From Diphasiastrum complanatum (taxonomy: Eukaryota; Streptophyta; Lycopodiopsida; Lycopodiales; Lycopodiaceae), in NCBI GenBank assembly GCA_029204225.1, contig CM055104.1, positions 21,823,952 to 21,887,951 of the forward strand: DNA of 64,000 bases, read 5' to 3'. The notes beneath the pieces were generated by a model. That model was not told the origin of the DNA, did no database searches, and was given only the letters and a program-made list of their open reading frames with translations. Position numbers and translations under genes: made by a program. Each line of letters begins with the position of its first letter. Within the stretch, counting starts at the first letter, position 1. Shown piece after piece: positions 1 to 11,377 of this stretch.

Positions 1-2
1 AA

Positions 3-653
3 GTCTTATATGTTCCTAAACTCTCTACAAATCTGTTTTCAGTAAGTAGAATTATAGATTTAGGTCGTAAGGTAGAATTCAAATATGATCAATGCAGAGT
101 TATTGATAGGAGTGATAAGATCCTTGCACTCGGCAAGAGACAGAGTTACTTATATAGATTGGCACATTGTTATTCTGAGTCTAGTCAAGCTTTGAAAACC
201 TCTGTTCTAGTTAATAAAGCATTACTATCACATCATCGCTTAGGACACGTGAATCATACATCTATTTTGAACATGTCCAGACTATCCATGGTCCTTGATC
301 TTGACTATCCTTCTGGTAAGGTTGGTCTCCCTGTCTGTCATAGCTGCATCTTTGGAAAGCAGGCTAGGATTCCTTTTAGATCAAACCATATGCATGCAGC
401 AGAAGGTCTGTTAGATGTTGTTCATACAGATATATGTGGACCTATGCAAACTCTTTCATTGCTAGATGCAAATTACTTCATTACCTTTATTGACGAATTC
501 TCCAAAAGAACAGTTGTTTATTTCATTAAACAAAAATCAGAAGCTTTCATCAAATTCAGACAATTCAAAGAGCATGCTGAGAATCAAATTGGCAAACGAA
601 TCAAAGCGTTGAGGTCAGATAACGGGAGAGAATACATCTCCAACAAATTCTAG
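3..653 (+). pseudogene. Ty1/copia pol fragment: protease end, GAG-pre-integrase, integrase core start
   Basis: The frame is open from base 3, so the coding sequence continues off the left edge. The first 50 codons (VLYVPKLSTNLFSVS) are the usual end of the copia protease region. A GAG-pre-integrase block follows (HRLGHVNHTSI at about 233-263, then CHSC...GKQ), with the His and Cys pairs of the integrase zinc finger. The integrase core begins at about 405, with the first catalytic Asp in HTDICGPM and the second in LRSDNGREY near 612-640. The frame stops at a TAG at 651-653, before the catalytic Glu. In the family this enzyme inserts the cDNA into the chromosome. The copy is dead. It sits in one strand with the RT and RNase H fragments that follow. 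Confidence 0.9.
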
Positions 654-1434
654 GAGTACTGCCTTAACAACGACATTGAGCAACAATATATCACCTCCTA
701 TTCGCCTCAGTGAAATGGTCTTACTGAGAGAAAGAACAGAACCTTAGTTGAATCGGCAAAGTACATGTTATCACATGCGACACTTCCGAAGTCCTTCTGG
801 GTTGAAGCTGTTTCAACAACCACCTAGATTTAGAACATATGTCCTACTAAAGGCCTCTCAAACAAAACACCATTGAAGTTTGGATAGGTACCAAACCTTC
901 TTTATCAAACTTACAAGTTTTTGGATGCACTGCTTTTGCGTAGATACCTCGTGATCTCATGAAGAAGCTCGACTTTCAGAGTATCAAATGTGTTTTCATC
1001 AGCTACACTACTTCAGATCAAGCCTACAAGTTGTTCGATCCCATGAGTCGAAGATATTCACTAGCGGGGATGTCATCTTCATCGAAGATCAGTTTCAAGA
1101 CCTCAAAGGGAAGGGCAATTCCATGTAGCCGACCTGTCAGATTCTCCTGACGCATTGAACTTTTCAGTTCTACATGCGACTATTCCTATTGAAGGTCCAA
1201 GCTCTTCTACTTCCGATGAACAACGAATCAATGACGGATCAGAAGATGATGATGTTGCAGATCAGCAACTACAGTATGATGAAAATAATCAACTTCCTCT
1301 ATTACCCAGAAGAGCTTCAAGAACCAGCAGACCACCTAACCGATATATTGACGAGTTTGCAGCCTACTATCTTGCTCAGGAACCGATGTCTGTCCAAGAG
1401 GCACTCTATCAACCTGATTTCGATCTCTAGAAAG
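654..1434 (+). pseudogene. decayed copia integrase end and integrase-RT linker
   Basis: The integrase continues past several stops. SYSPQ, a TGA, then NG and ERKNRTLVE (about 700-750) carry the catalytic Glu region; FWVEAVSTTT and NICPTKGL follow, interrupted by TAG codons. At 959-1150 a frame reads KKLDFQSIKCVFI, the copia segment after the core. At 1155-1430 an acidic, Ser-rich linker ends in RRASRTSRPPNRY and a TAG. At least six stops and more than one frameshift are present, so nothing is translatable across the segment. Order and strand match a normal copia pol. Confidence 0.8.
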
Positions 1435-2313
1435 AAGCTATGGATAAAGAGTATTCATCTCTTATCAAGAACCAGACATGGACGATTGTCGAATTACCTG
1501 CTAGCAGAAACATAGTTGATTGCAAATGGATTCTCAAAGTCAAGTACATTGTAGATGGAAGCATCAACAAGAGAAAGGCATGATTTGTCACTAGAGCATT
1601 TTCTTAACGTCGATTACACTGAGACCTTTAGTCCAATAGTCAAGCATTCTTCTATTCGAGTTTTGCTATCAGTTGCTGCTGCAACAGATTTAAAAAAACA
1701 TCAAATGGATGTACAGACAACATATCTCAATGGAGTTATCAAAGAAGACATTTACATGGTGCAACCCGAAGATTATATTATCGAGGGTAAGCACAATCAT
1801 GTTTGTAAACTCCATAAGGCACTTTATGGCTTGAAGCAATCTGTTCGAGCATGGTTTCAAAGGATCAATACTTTTCTTTTTGATCACGGCTATACACCTA
1901 GCTCTTCAGATTCAAACGTTTACTTCAAAGCAGTGCAGTAGTCTTTTATCATTATCACTTTGTACGTGGATGATACATTGCTTTTTAGCAATAGTACCGA
2001 TCTAATAAAAGAAGCCAAGACACTGCTATCTTCCAAATTCGACATGACCGATCTGGGCGAAGCTCATTTCTGTCTTGGTATACAAATCCACAGAGACAAA
2101 AAATAGAAGTTGATCTACATTACACAACAGAGGTACATCTACAACATTTTAGTCAGATATAATCTGAAAAATTGCAAGTTAGCTCTCTCACCAATGGAAC
2201 TAGGACTCAAATTGTCAAAGGACCAATGTCCCCAAACAATTCATGAGAAGCAGCAGATGCGTGAGTATCCTTACCATTCTATTATAGGATCTCTTATGTA
2301 CGCCATGATATGA
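1435..2313 (+). pseudogene. decayed copia reverse transcriptase
   Basis: Recognisable RT blocks occur in order: KEAMDKEYSSLIKNQTW (about 1432-1482), VDYTETFSPIVKHSSIRVLLS (about 1606-1670), QMDVQTTYLNG (about 1705), YMVQPEDY, ALYGLKQSVRAWFQR (about 1822-1866), and after a TAG at 1939-1941 the catalytic box LYVDD (about 1961-1975). The C-terminal part (YLVRYNLKNCK-like, 2140-2190) runs to 2313. Stops include a TGA after NKRKA, where the family has Arg, and TAGs near 1940 and 2104. RT copies element RNA into cDNA; this copy cannot. Confidence 0.88.
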
Positions 2314-2370
2314 GATAGCTTTTGTAGTCAGATCTCTCAGTTAGTTTATGACTAATCTTGGTATAACACA

Positions 2371-2949
2371 TTGGAAGCTCTTATCAGAGTCATGAGATAT
2401 CATCGAGCTACTATGAACTTTTTCATTTGTTATGGAGCAGTCGGCAACGACAAACTCAATTTCCTTAGTGGTTACACATATGCGAGTTGGGTAGGAGACG
2501 TAGACACTCGTAAATATACTTCTAGATTTACATTCTTCCTCAACAATGGTCCAATTTCTTGGAACAGTCGCAAGCAATCTTCGATAGCTCTATCTTCTAC
2601 TGAATCAGAGTATATCACAACCTCTCAAGCTACAAAGGAAGCAATTTGGTTGAGAAACTTACTCTCAGATATCGGTCTGAATCAATATGCTCCTACGACA
2701 TTATTTTGTGATAATCAAAGTGCCATCGCTTTATCAGCCAACCCTAGATCTCATTCCAAGAGTAAGCACATTGAACTAAAGTATCATTTCGTCAGAAGAA
2801 AAATTCTCAATAAAGAGGTCAGATTGCAATACTGTAGAACGCAAGATATGACAACTGATATTTTTACCAAAGCATTAAGTTTGGAGTCACCCATAAGATT
2901 CTGTGTAGGGTCAAGACATTCAAGGATTCAGATTAAGGGGGAGAGTTGA
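2371..2949 (+). pseudogene. copia RNase H domain, 3' end of pol
   Basis: This 192-codon frame holds the copia RNase H: GYTYASWVGDVDTRKYTSRFTF (catalytic Asp region), SWNSRKQSSIALSSTESEY with the conserved Glu, the block FCDNQSAIALSANP, and KHIELKYHFVRRKI. The usual tail TDIFTKAL is present. The domain is nearly intact but cut off from the RT by stops at 2313 and in 2313-2371. The stop at 2947-2949 lies across the junction with the polypurine tract and LTR, as is common in copia elements. Confidence 0.9.
2933..2946 (+). promoter_or_regulatory. polypurine tract of the first copia element
   Basis: Purine run AAGGGGGAGAG directly after the RNase H frame and before the TGAGTTATTC that probably opens the 3' LTR. 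It would prime plus-strand DNA synthesis in the family. Position and composition are seen; function is inferred. Confidence 0.6.
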
Positions 2950-4256
2950 GTTATTCTCCTTCTCACTAATCGTCTAATCGATTTTAATCTTCATCTATTG
3001 TTAATCCAGTTCTGCGGATTTTCCCGTGTGTTTACATAGTTTGCAAAATTACAAGTGTTTTTACACAGTCTACAGAATTACACGGAGTTTACGACAATGT
3101 CTCATTTTTCACCTGTTAGGAATCTCGTTGAAAAATGCAGTGTCGCCTTTTTTGCATTTTTCGCCTGACAGAAATCTCGTGTAAAATCATAGTGTGGCAT
3201 TTTTCGCTTTTTCCAAAGAGCAGTGTATGGATAAGTCTAATTCTCTAGATCATGGTAACATGATGTTAGATCTTTATGATTCTAATAATTCAAGAAGAAA
3301 TCCTTATTTTCTCATGGAGGAGCATGCACATGAAGAAGGAGCAAGCCTCAAAGTCAAGCATCTACATGAAATTTGGAAGGAATCAATTTCGAAGATGCTA
3401 GGATGGTGCAAAGCTCTCAAGTTCATCAAAGATGACAACATCAAAGAAACACTATCATGGATATGGTGATTTCAGATTAACATCAAGCTCATTGGCTGAT
3501 CTTCACACCTTTTGAACCAGCAAAGACCAATTCAGCCCATGGAGTCAAGTTCAAGATCATCATGTTTTCCATCAAGCTAAATTTACCAAGCTAGATTTTT
3601 TAGGAGTGTGAAAAATGCAAAAATAAGCTTGGTAGAGGCCAAAAATCTTGTATATAGATAAACACACATGTGTGGAGCCTGTTCCCACGTGTGAAACAAG
3701 TGTACTTGTCATGTACCATAATCATATAGGATCTACATATGATTTAATTCAAGTTCTAGTGGCTAAAAAGGCCAAAAACTAGTTTTCTAGACATATGACA
3801 CATGGCATCAATCTATTGATTGCATGAGCCACATCCTTTGGTTAGGTGTCATATCCCATGTGTAGAGGAAAACTCACACATGTGGAATAAGCTGAAGTAG
3901 GCGAATTTTGAGTTCTAGAAGATTTCCAAGTAGATCTCCATATAGAAAGAAAATAGACCAAAAGTGCTCAAAATAAAAGGTTTTGTCCAAGTGTCAGTTT
4001 TGCATGATGAATCATCATATGACAAAGCACCTTCACACATGTGGGATCAGAGGGATGATCAGTACCACGAGCTCTCTCCATTTGTCTACATTTGTTTTGA
4101 TTATTTTGAGGTTCTATCAATGTGTACTTGATTTTCAGGTTGGAGTCCGTACTAAGACATGGTTTCACACATGTGAAACCATAAAGTACACTTACCTTCA
4201 ATTAATGATTGTTCTTGTTAGGATTTTGTGTCTAGAATTGATCTAGATTGATTTTA
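2947..4256 (+). repeat. probable start of copia 3' LTR, then unassigned AT-rich DNA
   Basis: An LTR is expected to begin at 2947 (TGAGTTATTC), but the 5' LTR is outside the window, so its end cannot be fixed. A 91-codon frame at 3194-3469 has no family I recognise. The segment carries five CACATGTG or CACGTGTG-type palindromic cores near 3667, 3691, 3873, 4035 and 4167, often next to runs such as TTTCACACATGTGAAA. No other gene is visible. Confidence 0.45.
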
Positions 4257-4353
4257 TTATGAAGTAGATTGATAGATGAAGTAATCTGACACCCAATCCC
4301 TCTTGAGGATCAGATTAGAATCCACTCTTGGTCCTTTTTGTACTTTTTGCACA

Positions 4354-5272
4354 TGACCAAAATCCAGTCGGTGCCAAGTTCCTATGGCTGAAAATCTTTG
4401 ATCGGTTTTAGCGAAGTCCAGAGAGCTCAGATCGATGTGCAATCACCTCACACGATCTAGGCATGATTAAAGGAAACATGGGGATCGATAAATTCTAGAG
4501 AGAGAAAATGTGCTTTACTAGCATGGGTAGAGTACTTGGCATGAGGCGAGGTGGCGAATCCCACCAATACTATAGGGGAGTGCGGGTTGCGACTCAGGGC
4601 GAGCTCCAACCAAGTCTCAGCCTCCCTTGTTGGAATGTTGTCCTGGCACTCGCCTTGGCATGCCAGCGTCCCGGAGACTAGGGTTGGTCAGACACTTGAA
4701 ATGTAACCTTTTCAGATTTATCAATAAAGTGGGATTTTCCTCAATTTGACTCTGATTACCTTCTAGGTTTTAGTGTTTGGTAAAAGCGCCAGTTGTAAGG
4801 CCGCTTCAAACTTTTTAATTTGGCACATAGCTAAGGGTTGTATCCCGGGACGCCAGCGATATGCCGTCAGAACCATTCGGTCCGGGGCGCCAGCGGTATG
4901 CTGTCGGGACCATTTGGTCCAGGAACTGGTTGTCTCCATATCTGTCACGGCTTGTGGTTCTGAGTGTTCCTTGCATGAACGTGAATCGGTTAAGCTCTTG
5001 GGGAACGAGCTCTTACTTGTCGGCTGAGTTGGATGGCTTGCTTGGGTGGAAGTTACCTGTTTATGGCTCTCCAGTCTGGCATGGCGCCAGGTTGGCTTCC
5101 AGCGCTCGTGACGAAGCTTTCAGTTGGTTAAGTCTGATGTAAGTTAGACGACTTACCTGGAATGGATGTTACTCGTTTGTAACGAAGCTTCGAGTTGGTT
5201 AATTTTGATGTATTTCGGGCGGCTTGCTTGGAGGGAAGTCACCCACATCGGGACCCCCGATCTGGCATGGCG
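4354..5272 (+). mobile_element. family A LTR fragment, plus strand, 3' end missing
   Basis: Matches the A LTR defined at 23889-25090 from its AATCCAGTCGGTGCCAAG block through the CCAATACTATAGGGGAG promoter-like block, the CAATAAAGTGGG polyadenylation signal (about 4722) and the segment ending GATCTGGCATGGCG. It then runs directly into an LTR of the same family on the opposite strand, losing about the last 180 bases. The head (TGTTGTAAAGC) is also missing; the DNA just upstream is only loosely similar. Confidence 0.85.
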
Positions 5273-6489
5273 TAGCGCAGGCATCCCAAAGAAAGCCGGG
5301 AACCACGACTTAGCTTCCCAGCCTTCAACTCTTGCCATCCAAACCCACTTGACATACAAGCAGCCAACTCGCAAACAACGATCAGACTTAACCAACTTGA
5401 AGTTCCGAAAACCAACATTGAGATTCAACCTGGCGCCATGCCAGATCGGGGATCCCGATGTGGGTGATTTCCCTCCAAGCAAGCCGCCCGACATACATCA
5501 AACTTAACCAACTCGAAGTTTCGTTACAAACGAGTAACATCCATTCCAAGTAAGCGGTCTGACTTACATCAGACTTAACCAACTGAAAGCTTCGTCACGA
5601 GCGCTGGAAGCCAACCTGGCGCCACGCCAGACTAGACAGCCATAAATAGGTAACATCCACCCAAGCAAGCCATCCAACTCAGCCGACAGGTTAGAGCCCG
5701 TTCCCCAAGAGCTTAATCCATTCACGTTCATGCAAGGAACACTCAGAACCACAAGCCGCGACAGATATGGAAACAACCAGTTCCTGGACCAAATGGTCCC
5801 GACAGCATACCGCTGGCGCCACGGACCGAATGGTCCTGACGGCATACCGCTGGCGACCCGGGATACGACCCTCAGCTATGTGCCAAGTTAAAAATTTTGA
5901 AAGCGGCCTTACAACTGGCGCTTTTACCGAACACTGAAACCCAGAAGGTAATCAGAGTCAGTTTGAGAAAAATCCCACTTTATTGATAAATCTGAGAAGG
6001 TTACATTTCAAGTGTGTGACCGACCGTAGTCTCCGGGGCGCTAGCATGCCAAGGCGAGAGCCATGACAACATTCCAGCAAGGGAGGCTGAGACTTGGTTG
6101 GAGCTCGCCCTGAGTCGCAACCCGCACTCCCCTATAGTATTGGTGTGATTCGGCACCCCCCCCTCATACCAAGCACTCTACCCAAGCTGGTAAAGCACAT
6201 TTTTCTCTCTCTAGGATTTTCTCTTTCTAGAAAGTCATTTTCTCTCTCTAGATTTTATTGATCCCCAGGCTTCCTTTAATCATGCCTAGATCGTGTGAGG
6301 TGATTGCACATCGATCTGAGCTCTCTGGACTCCGCTAAAACCGATCAAAGATTTTCAGCCATAGGAACTTGGCGCCGGCTGGATTCTGGTCATAGTGGCG
6401 CCGGGAGCAGCAGGAGCGCTGCTGGCGCCGGGGACATAGCTGGTGCCGATGGCGCCGGAAGTAAAGCTTGTAAAGGTAGCTTTACAACA
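5273..6489 (-). mobile_element. family A 3' LTR of a minus-strand element
   Basis: Almost a full A LTR in reverse: it starts at the complement of the GCGCTACA terminus (first base changed) and ends with TTTACAACA, the complement of the TGTTGTAAAGC head. The complement of a polypurine tract (TCCACCCCACCTTTA) follows at 6490-6504, so this is the 3' LTR of the A interior at 6490-9215. It faces the plus-strand LTR at 4354-5272 tail to tail, leaving about 180 unpaired bases in the centre. Confidence 0.9.
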
Positions 6490-8246
6490 TCCACCCCACC
6501 TTTATGAAATCTGATGTCCTCATCAGATGTCAGATTAAAGTAAAGGTGTCTCCCAATTAAAATGACTATACATTTAAGCTACTTGGCACAGTACTCAATT
6601 TACTGGCCACTTTTTATTAACATTGAAGCTGGCACGCCACAAGTCGGAGGCTCAGCTCTTTGTACTGAAAAATTACATAACTTGAAAATATATCTTTGTC
6701 TGGGAAAAGCGTAGATTTGATATCGCTTTCGTAAAACCCGAGAACCTTATTAACTGGTGACAGAGGCCTTTCTTTGAAATGTTCGCCCCTGTCGCTTTTG
6801 ACTTTCGACTTTGGAACTCCTTTGAGCTCCTGATTTGTCCTTGATGCACTTTGTGTTGAGCTCCCTGAGCTCCAGATTTGTTCAGTTCCGCACAGGTATC
6901 AAGGCTCCCTGAGCCGAAGGATTTATCGTTTGATTGCCCACTTTATGGTCCACTCCGTGCCTTGTTGCTTCTGCACCTTGATTTCTCTCTTTGTCCCAGC
7001 CTGATCTTGATACTTTTCCATCTTGGCTCTTTAAGGTAGGCAAAGATTGAGTACTCCGCAATGCACCTCTCACTTAGCTTGAAGTAGCTCTTTGAATCAG
7101 CCCAAATGTAAACCATTGACCTCGTGGAAAGCCAAAGGGTCGCTCCAGTTTGATCCGCATCCGAACTATCTCTTCGTGTTTGTTTGAAGCACCATGTCCG
7201 TCGCGCAAAACTTGACTTTCACAATTCCATCACTGGTCAGTTGCCTCACAGTCAAAACAAGAAGTGTACATCGAGCTTGGCTTCAAGTAGCTCTCTTTGA
7301 ATCAGAAACATGCACCCAGAGTTTGCACTAATCCGATCTCAACGCGAACTGTCCCTTAGCGTCCGTTCGAAATACCAAGCCTTTCATGCAAGACTCAACT
7401 TTCACAGTTCCTTCATTGATCAGCTGCCTTACACGTAACACAAGCCAGCGTACTCATATGTTTCCTCATCATTGCTGGTCCAGAGAAAGCCTATAACAAA
7501 CTTTCCTTTCCCAACAAAAACTTGTCAACTTATTAGGTCCAAAGTTCGCCAGTCTCCTCGTGTGAGTATGGCTAGGTCACCTTGAATTTGCCCCCATTTT
7601 GATCAACTTTCATTCAAAATTTGCCCCAAGAGAGAGGTGTGTGTGATAGTTCCCCTCCACTTAATAAATCAGCTGATCGGACTTAGAGTAGAGTTCTTCG
7701 GACAAAAAGCCTTTCCAACACTTTGCTTCCCATCTGCTAGGATTATGGCTCGATCCAACTTGTTGCCAATCTCTGAAGAGGATCCTAGTCTTTTCCCCTT
7801 TGAGGAAAAATCCAACTGATACTGGATATCACCCATGCTCAGTGAGTTTCAGTTCCGAAGGTGGCCGTCCCAAAATGAAGACCAACTGCTCCATAGGAGA
7901 TCTCCCCTGAAATTGCCCTTTCCAACTTTTGACTTCCTGCTTGCGTCTGGTGGGCATTGTCGCAAATGAAACTAACCCAAGAAACAGGCTAGCCATCCAT
8001 CCTTTGCAAACATTGAGTCGTTTCGTTGTCGTTCACGTGTGAGTACTTGAACTGCAAATCCGCCCCACAGATTCTGTAGTCCTCTTTGTTTGATGGTATC
8101 AGCCTTCAAAAGAAAAGGTTCCTTCTCGAGCCATCAGCTCCTTGTATCACAAGCAATCATGCAAACCAGGCAAAGCACGAGTACTAAGACTCACCACGAA
8201 TACATACAAGTAAGACACTCAGGCAGGTTTACTAACAAGTAACAAA

Positions 8247-8550
8247 ATGATGTATGATCTCAGTATGTGCTGCACATGTCAAAATGGTAATGTCAGTCCT
8301 AGACTTGGAACAAAATATACTGGTGAATTGAAAGCTGCTCTGAGCATGCATACTAATCATGTAATGAGTAATGTGATCTTCTCCCCATGCTTTTGATACT
8401 GCATCAACAAAATCGACACAAGTCTTTTGTAGAGCTCTCTTATTAATATCAGAAAATTTGTCTTTTCTTAATATCTTAATCATATAGTCAATTTCTCCAT
8501 ACATCAACTTTCAATAATCTTGATTTGTCGGTCACTCCTAAGTCTTCGGT
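8247..8550 (-). other. 304-base insertion with exon-like coding sequence
   Basis: The A interior stops at ...AAGTAACAAA (8246) and resumes at GACAAGGTCCCCC (8551), as seen by comparison with 31925-31955. The inserted DNA has a minus-strand frame (8507 down to 8232) including IDYMIKILRKDKFSDINKRA and AWGEDHITHYM. The latter loosely resembles a segment found next to transposase-like domains in plants, but I cannot name the family. No clear target duplication flanks the insertion. It could be captured host or transposon sequence. Confidence 0.55.
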
Positions 8551-8656
8551 GACAAGGTCCCCCTTTGAGATGGTCCTGCCAACGGACCTTTGTCTGGCCG
8601 CGTCCATACAAATCGATAACAGAATCAGCCCACATAGGACACCCCTCCAACCATCC

Positions 8657-9195
8657 GTGCTTTCACCATTAAGCAGCACATTGCCTCAGTCACGCCCCAC
8701 CACTTTTTGGTCGATAGCCCTTATAGCTAAACGATCGGCAGCTATCCTTGAATATACCACCCCCGTGGACGCACCCTTGCTTTCACCGTTAGGCAGCACA
8801 TTGCCTCAGTAACGCCCCACCAAATTTAGTCGATAGCCCTTATAGCTAAACGATCGGCAGCATACCACCCAAATCGTGGACGCACCCGTGCTTTCACCGT
8901 TAGGTAGCACATTGCCTCAGTAACGCCCCCACCAAATTTGGTCGATAGCCCTTATAGCTAAACGAACGGTGGCCATCGCGAATATGTCACCCCGCACCCC
9001 ACAAGGCACAGACCGTGCTTACACCATCCTAATGGCAGCACATTGCCTCATCTGTCCTACGTGCAGACGGTGCCAGCCCGAACCGCGGAAACTGACCGTG
9101 CTTACACCTCAAGGGCAGCACTTTGACTCATCAAGCCCCCGTTCTGCCAACCACCCCGACCGTGGACGCACCCGTGCTTACACTGTGGGCAGCAC
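8657..9195 (-). repeat. six-unit stem-loop array in the A leader
   Basis: Six copies of a GTGCT...AGCAC inverted motif spaced about 75-120 bases: 8657-8679, 8777-8799 (one arm changed to TTGCT), 8888-8910, 9015-9041, 9098-9121 and 9174-9195. The first three lie in a tandem triplication of a 110-118 base unit that also holds the TAGCTATAAGGGCTA-type palindrome (seen here as its complement). The homologous leaders at 26151-26536 and 31442-31827 have five. The array is in the 5' leader of the transcript. Confidence 0.8.
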
Positions 9196-9215
9196 CTTGC
9201 ACTTCTGCAAGAGTT

Positions 9216-11090
9216 GAAAATGTTACATGTATTGATTTCTTTTCAAACAAGGTGTATTACACCTACAAAATATAATAGGCCTCACAAACCCTAAACCACT
9301 AATGTAAGCCACAAGAGTAAGGACTAAGAAATCTCATTCTCACGAAACTTTGATGCAAATGTGATTTTATCTAAGCAATATGATGCATTAACCTTTAATA
9401 GAGCACATTATCACATTAAAACACATTGAGCATAAAAAAAATAAAATCTCACGTAAATGCCATATTTTAGAATCTAAAAAGTTACCTCTCGTACTACTGG
9501 ATTTGATGTGTGCACTCCATGACACCAAATATGATGGTTGACAATCCTCCTTGTTCAAATCTTAAGGCCTTTGCATTGTGTGCATGTACAAAATATATTT
9601 TCATCGTATTGTGGTTGATTCTACTCAAGTATTCCGATTGCCAATGGTAAGTGATATTGTAGCAAGACAAATTTTTCATGTCATTCACCACTACTACAAC
9701 TAAATAAATTATGCCATAATTCAATATACATACCCGTAATGGATCAACAGGCGGTCTACGTCGACAAATGGAAGAACTTGAAGATGAAGATGAACCAGTC
9801 AATAGTTGTTCATTGACCCTTAGTCTTGCTTGCTCCTTTCTTCTATGATACATCTCAATTTTTTTTTTTCTAAATCATATTGAGGTACGATAATTGGTCT
9901 ACAATTCATAATTCCATTAAAATTATGTCATTGTAAGCACATAAAATTTTATAAGTAGTGACGAAATGAAAAAGATAAATGTATTGCACAATCATATTCG
10001 AATAACAAATAAAGTGCAATTGTTGTCAATATAACTAACAATCTTTACCTGCTGTCGCGATCATGAGATGAATCCGCTTTGCATCTTTATTAAAGACATG
10101 CCAACATTCTTTTTTATTTATTCAAATACATTTCACATATGCTTGATGAAAATCCAATATTCTAGTAACATTTGTTAATTTTCTTGCATTGTGAAGCCCA
10201 CAACTTGTTTCAATAGGATTAGGAATAGGAGTAAGAATATGAATGAGTGAACGGTAGTATCTCAACATCCAGTCTCTTATCAACATGGTTCATTTACTTG
10301 AATTGCTTTCTCTCATGTATAGTTGGATTTAGGTATCTATCTAGGTTTAATATGTTTACAAAAAAGGCTTGGGTTTAGAGACTAGCTTCATCCAACTCAA
10401 TTCAATCCTAACTTCAAATAGTAAACTGAAGGGCGTGACAAGCAGGACTAGCTCGAATGTATCGAAGAGAAAGAGTGTATCCAGCCTTCGAATGTGAGAG
10501 TCATGATCTTCGAACATCTCGATAGCCATCATTCAGGCCTCAAGGTACTTCAAATAGATTCAAGAACATGACCAATAACTCGAGAAATCTGGTCGTCAAT
10601 AGTAGAACTATCGAACATCAGAGGGCCCCACTTACTTAGGAAGTGCTATGGAAATGCGTTGAAGGGTGCAAAAATAATGGATGAGTAAGTACGCTACCCT
10701 TCATATCAGAGAGAGAGGAGAATATCTATGCTGACAGTCTCTAATCTATATAAAATATGGAGCACTGCCCTGCATTCTGAATGCAATAAAGAGAGAAAGA
10801 CAGTTTCAAAGAGAGAATCGAACCTTTGATACATTCTTTTGACGTATGTCCTTCAAAAACCTGAAGAGCGCTTTCAATAGTAGATAATGGCCTTCAATTT
10901 TCAAGAAGAACCAAAGGTTGAGTATGCTAGAAGGCCACATGTATGGTTGCATGAAGTTTTAGAGTTTCACTGCCATTCAACAGTCCTTCAAGAACTTTGA
11001 TAGTTCGAAAGAGCAGGTTATTTCGATCTGTCGGACAAAATGCACGATGTGCAATATGATTGTACATTTTGGTTGAGTGTTTAAAATTGC
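9216..11090. other. unassigned AT-rich stretch
   Basis: No family is recognised. A minus-strand frame at 9494-9853 (119 codons) starts MYHRRKEQARLRVNEQLL and has a run of eight Ser followed by CRRRPPVDPLR; it may be an exon of an unknown gene or chance. A TATA-like element lies at 10745-10755, listed separately. Otherwise only AT-rich sequence with no repeat shared with the rest of the window. Confidence 0.3.
10740..10800 (+). promoter_or_regulatory. TATA box followed closely by a polyadenylation signal, LTR-like
   Basis: CTATATAAAATATGG at about 10746-10760 is followed some 30 bases later by GCAATAAAGAGAG (about 10785). A TATA box with an AATAAA about 35-40 bases downstream is the arrangement of a short U3-R boundary in an LTR or TRIM. 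No matching second LTR is seen, so this may be a solo remnant. Confidence 0.3.
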
Positions 11091-11375
11091 ACCACAATGT
11101 GCTGCTTAATGGCGAAAGCACGGATAGTTGAATGGGTGTTCTCTGTGGGCTGATTCTGTGATCGATCTGTATGGGCGCGGCCAGGCAAAGGTCCTTTGGC
11201 AGGACTATCTCAAAGGGGGACCTTGTCTTTGTTATCTGTTAGTAAACATGCCTGAGTGTCTTGCTTGCACGTATTCGTGGTGAGTCTTAGTACTCGTGCT
11301 TTGCCTGGTTTGCATGATTGCCTGTGATACAAGGAGCTGATGGCTCGAGAAGGATCTTTTTTGCCTTGGTTTTCC
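11091..11375 (+). mobile_element. fragment of the A/B-type leader
   Basis: Matches 31800-32065: the last leader stem-loop (GTGCTGCTTAATGGCGAAAGCAC), the GGGCTGATTCTGTGATCGAT block, GGGCGCGGCCAGGCAAAGG, and on to GATGGCTCGAGAAGGA, where similarity ends. It is in opposite orientation to the A interior at 6490-9215. No LTR is attached. Confidence 0.8.
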
Positions 11376-11377
11376 AT

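Larger units (their letters stand above)
6490..9215 (-). mobile_element. interior of a non-autonomous A element, 5' end lost
   Basis: Reads, reversed, like the A interior at 31397-33940: the polypurine tract, the GATGAGGACATCA block, long non-coding sequence with no gag or pol, and at 8550-9200 the leader with stem-loops. No primer-binding site or 5' LTR follows 9215, so the element is truncated there. Only one copy is present of the 250-base unit that is duplicated at 32106-32605. The interior is interrupted by a foreign 304-base segment at 8247-8550. Confidence 0.85.

Noticed and set aside
3194-3469. 91-codon frame after the copia RNase H as an extra envelope-like ORF
   Set aside because: It lies downstream of the polypurine tract, inside or beyond the LTR, and has no membrane segment or known motif.
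8657-9195. Possible CRISPR-like array (repeat with spacers)
   Set aside because: Repeats are inverted stem-loops with irregular spacing in a retrotransposon leader of a plant nuclear sequence; no cas genes are present, and the spacers are themselves homologous between copies.
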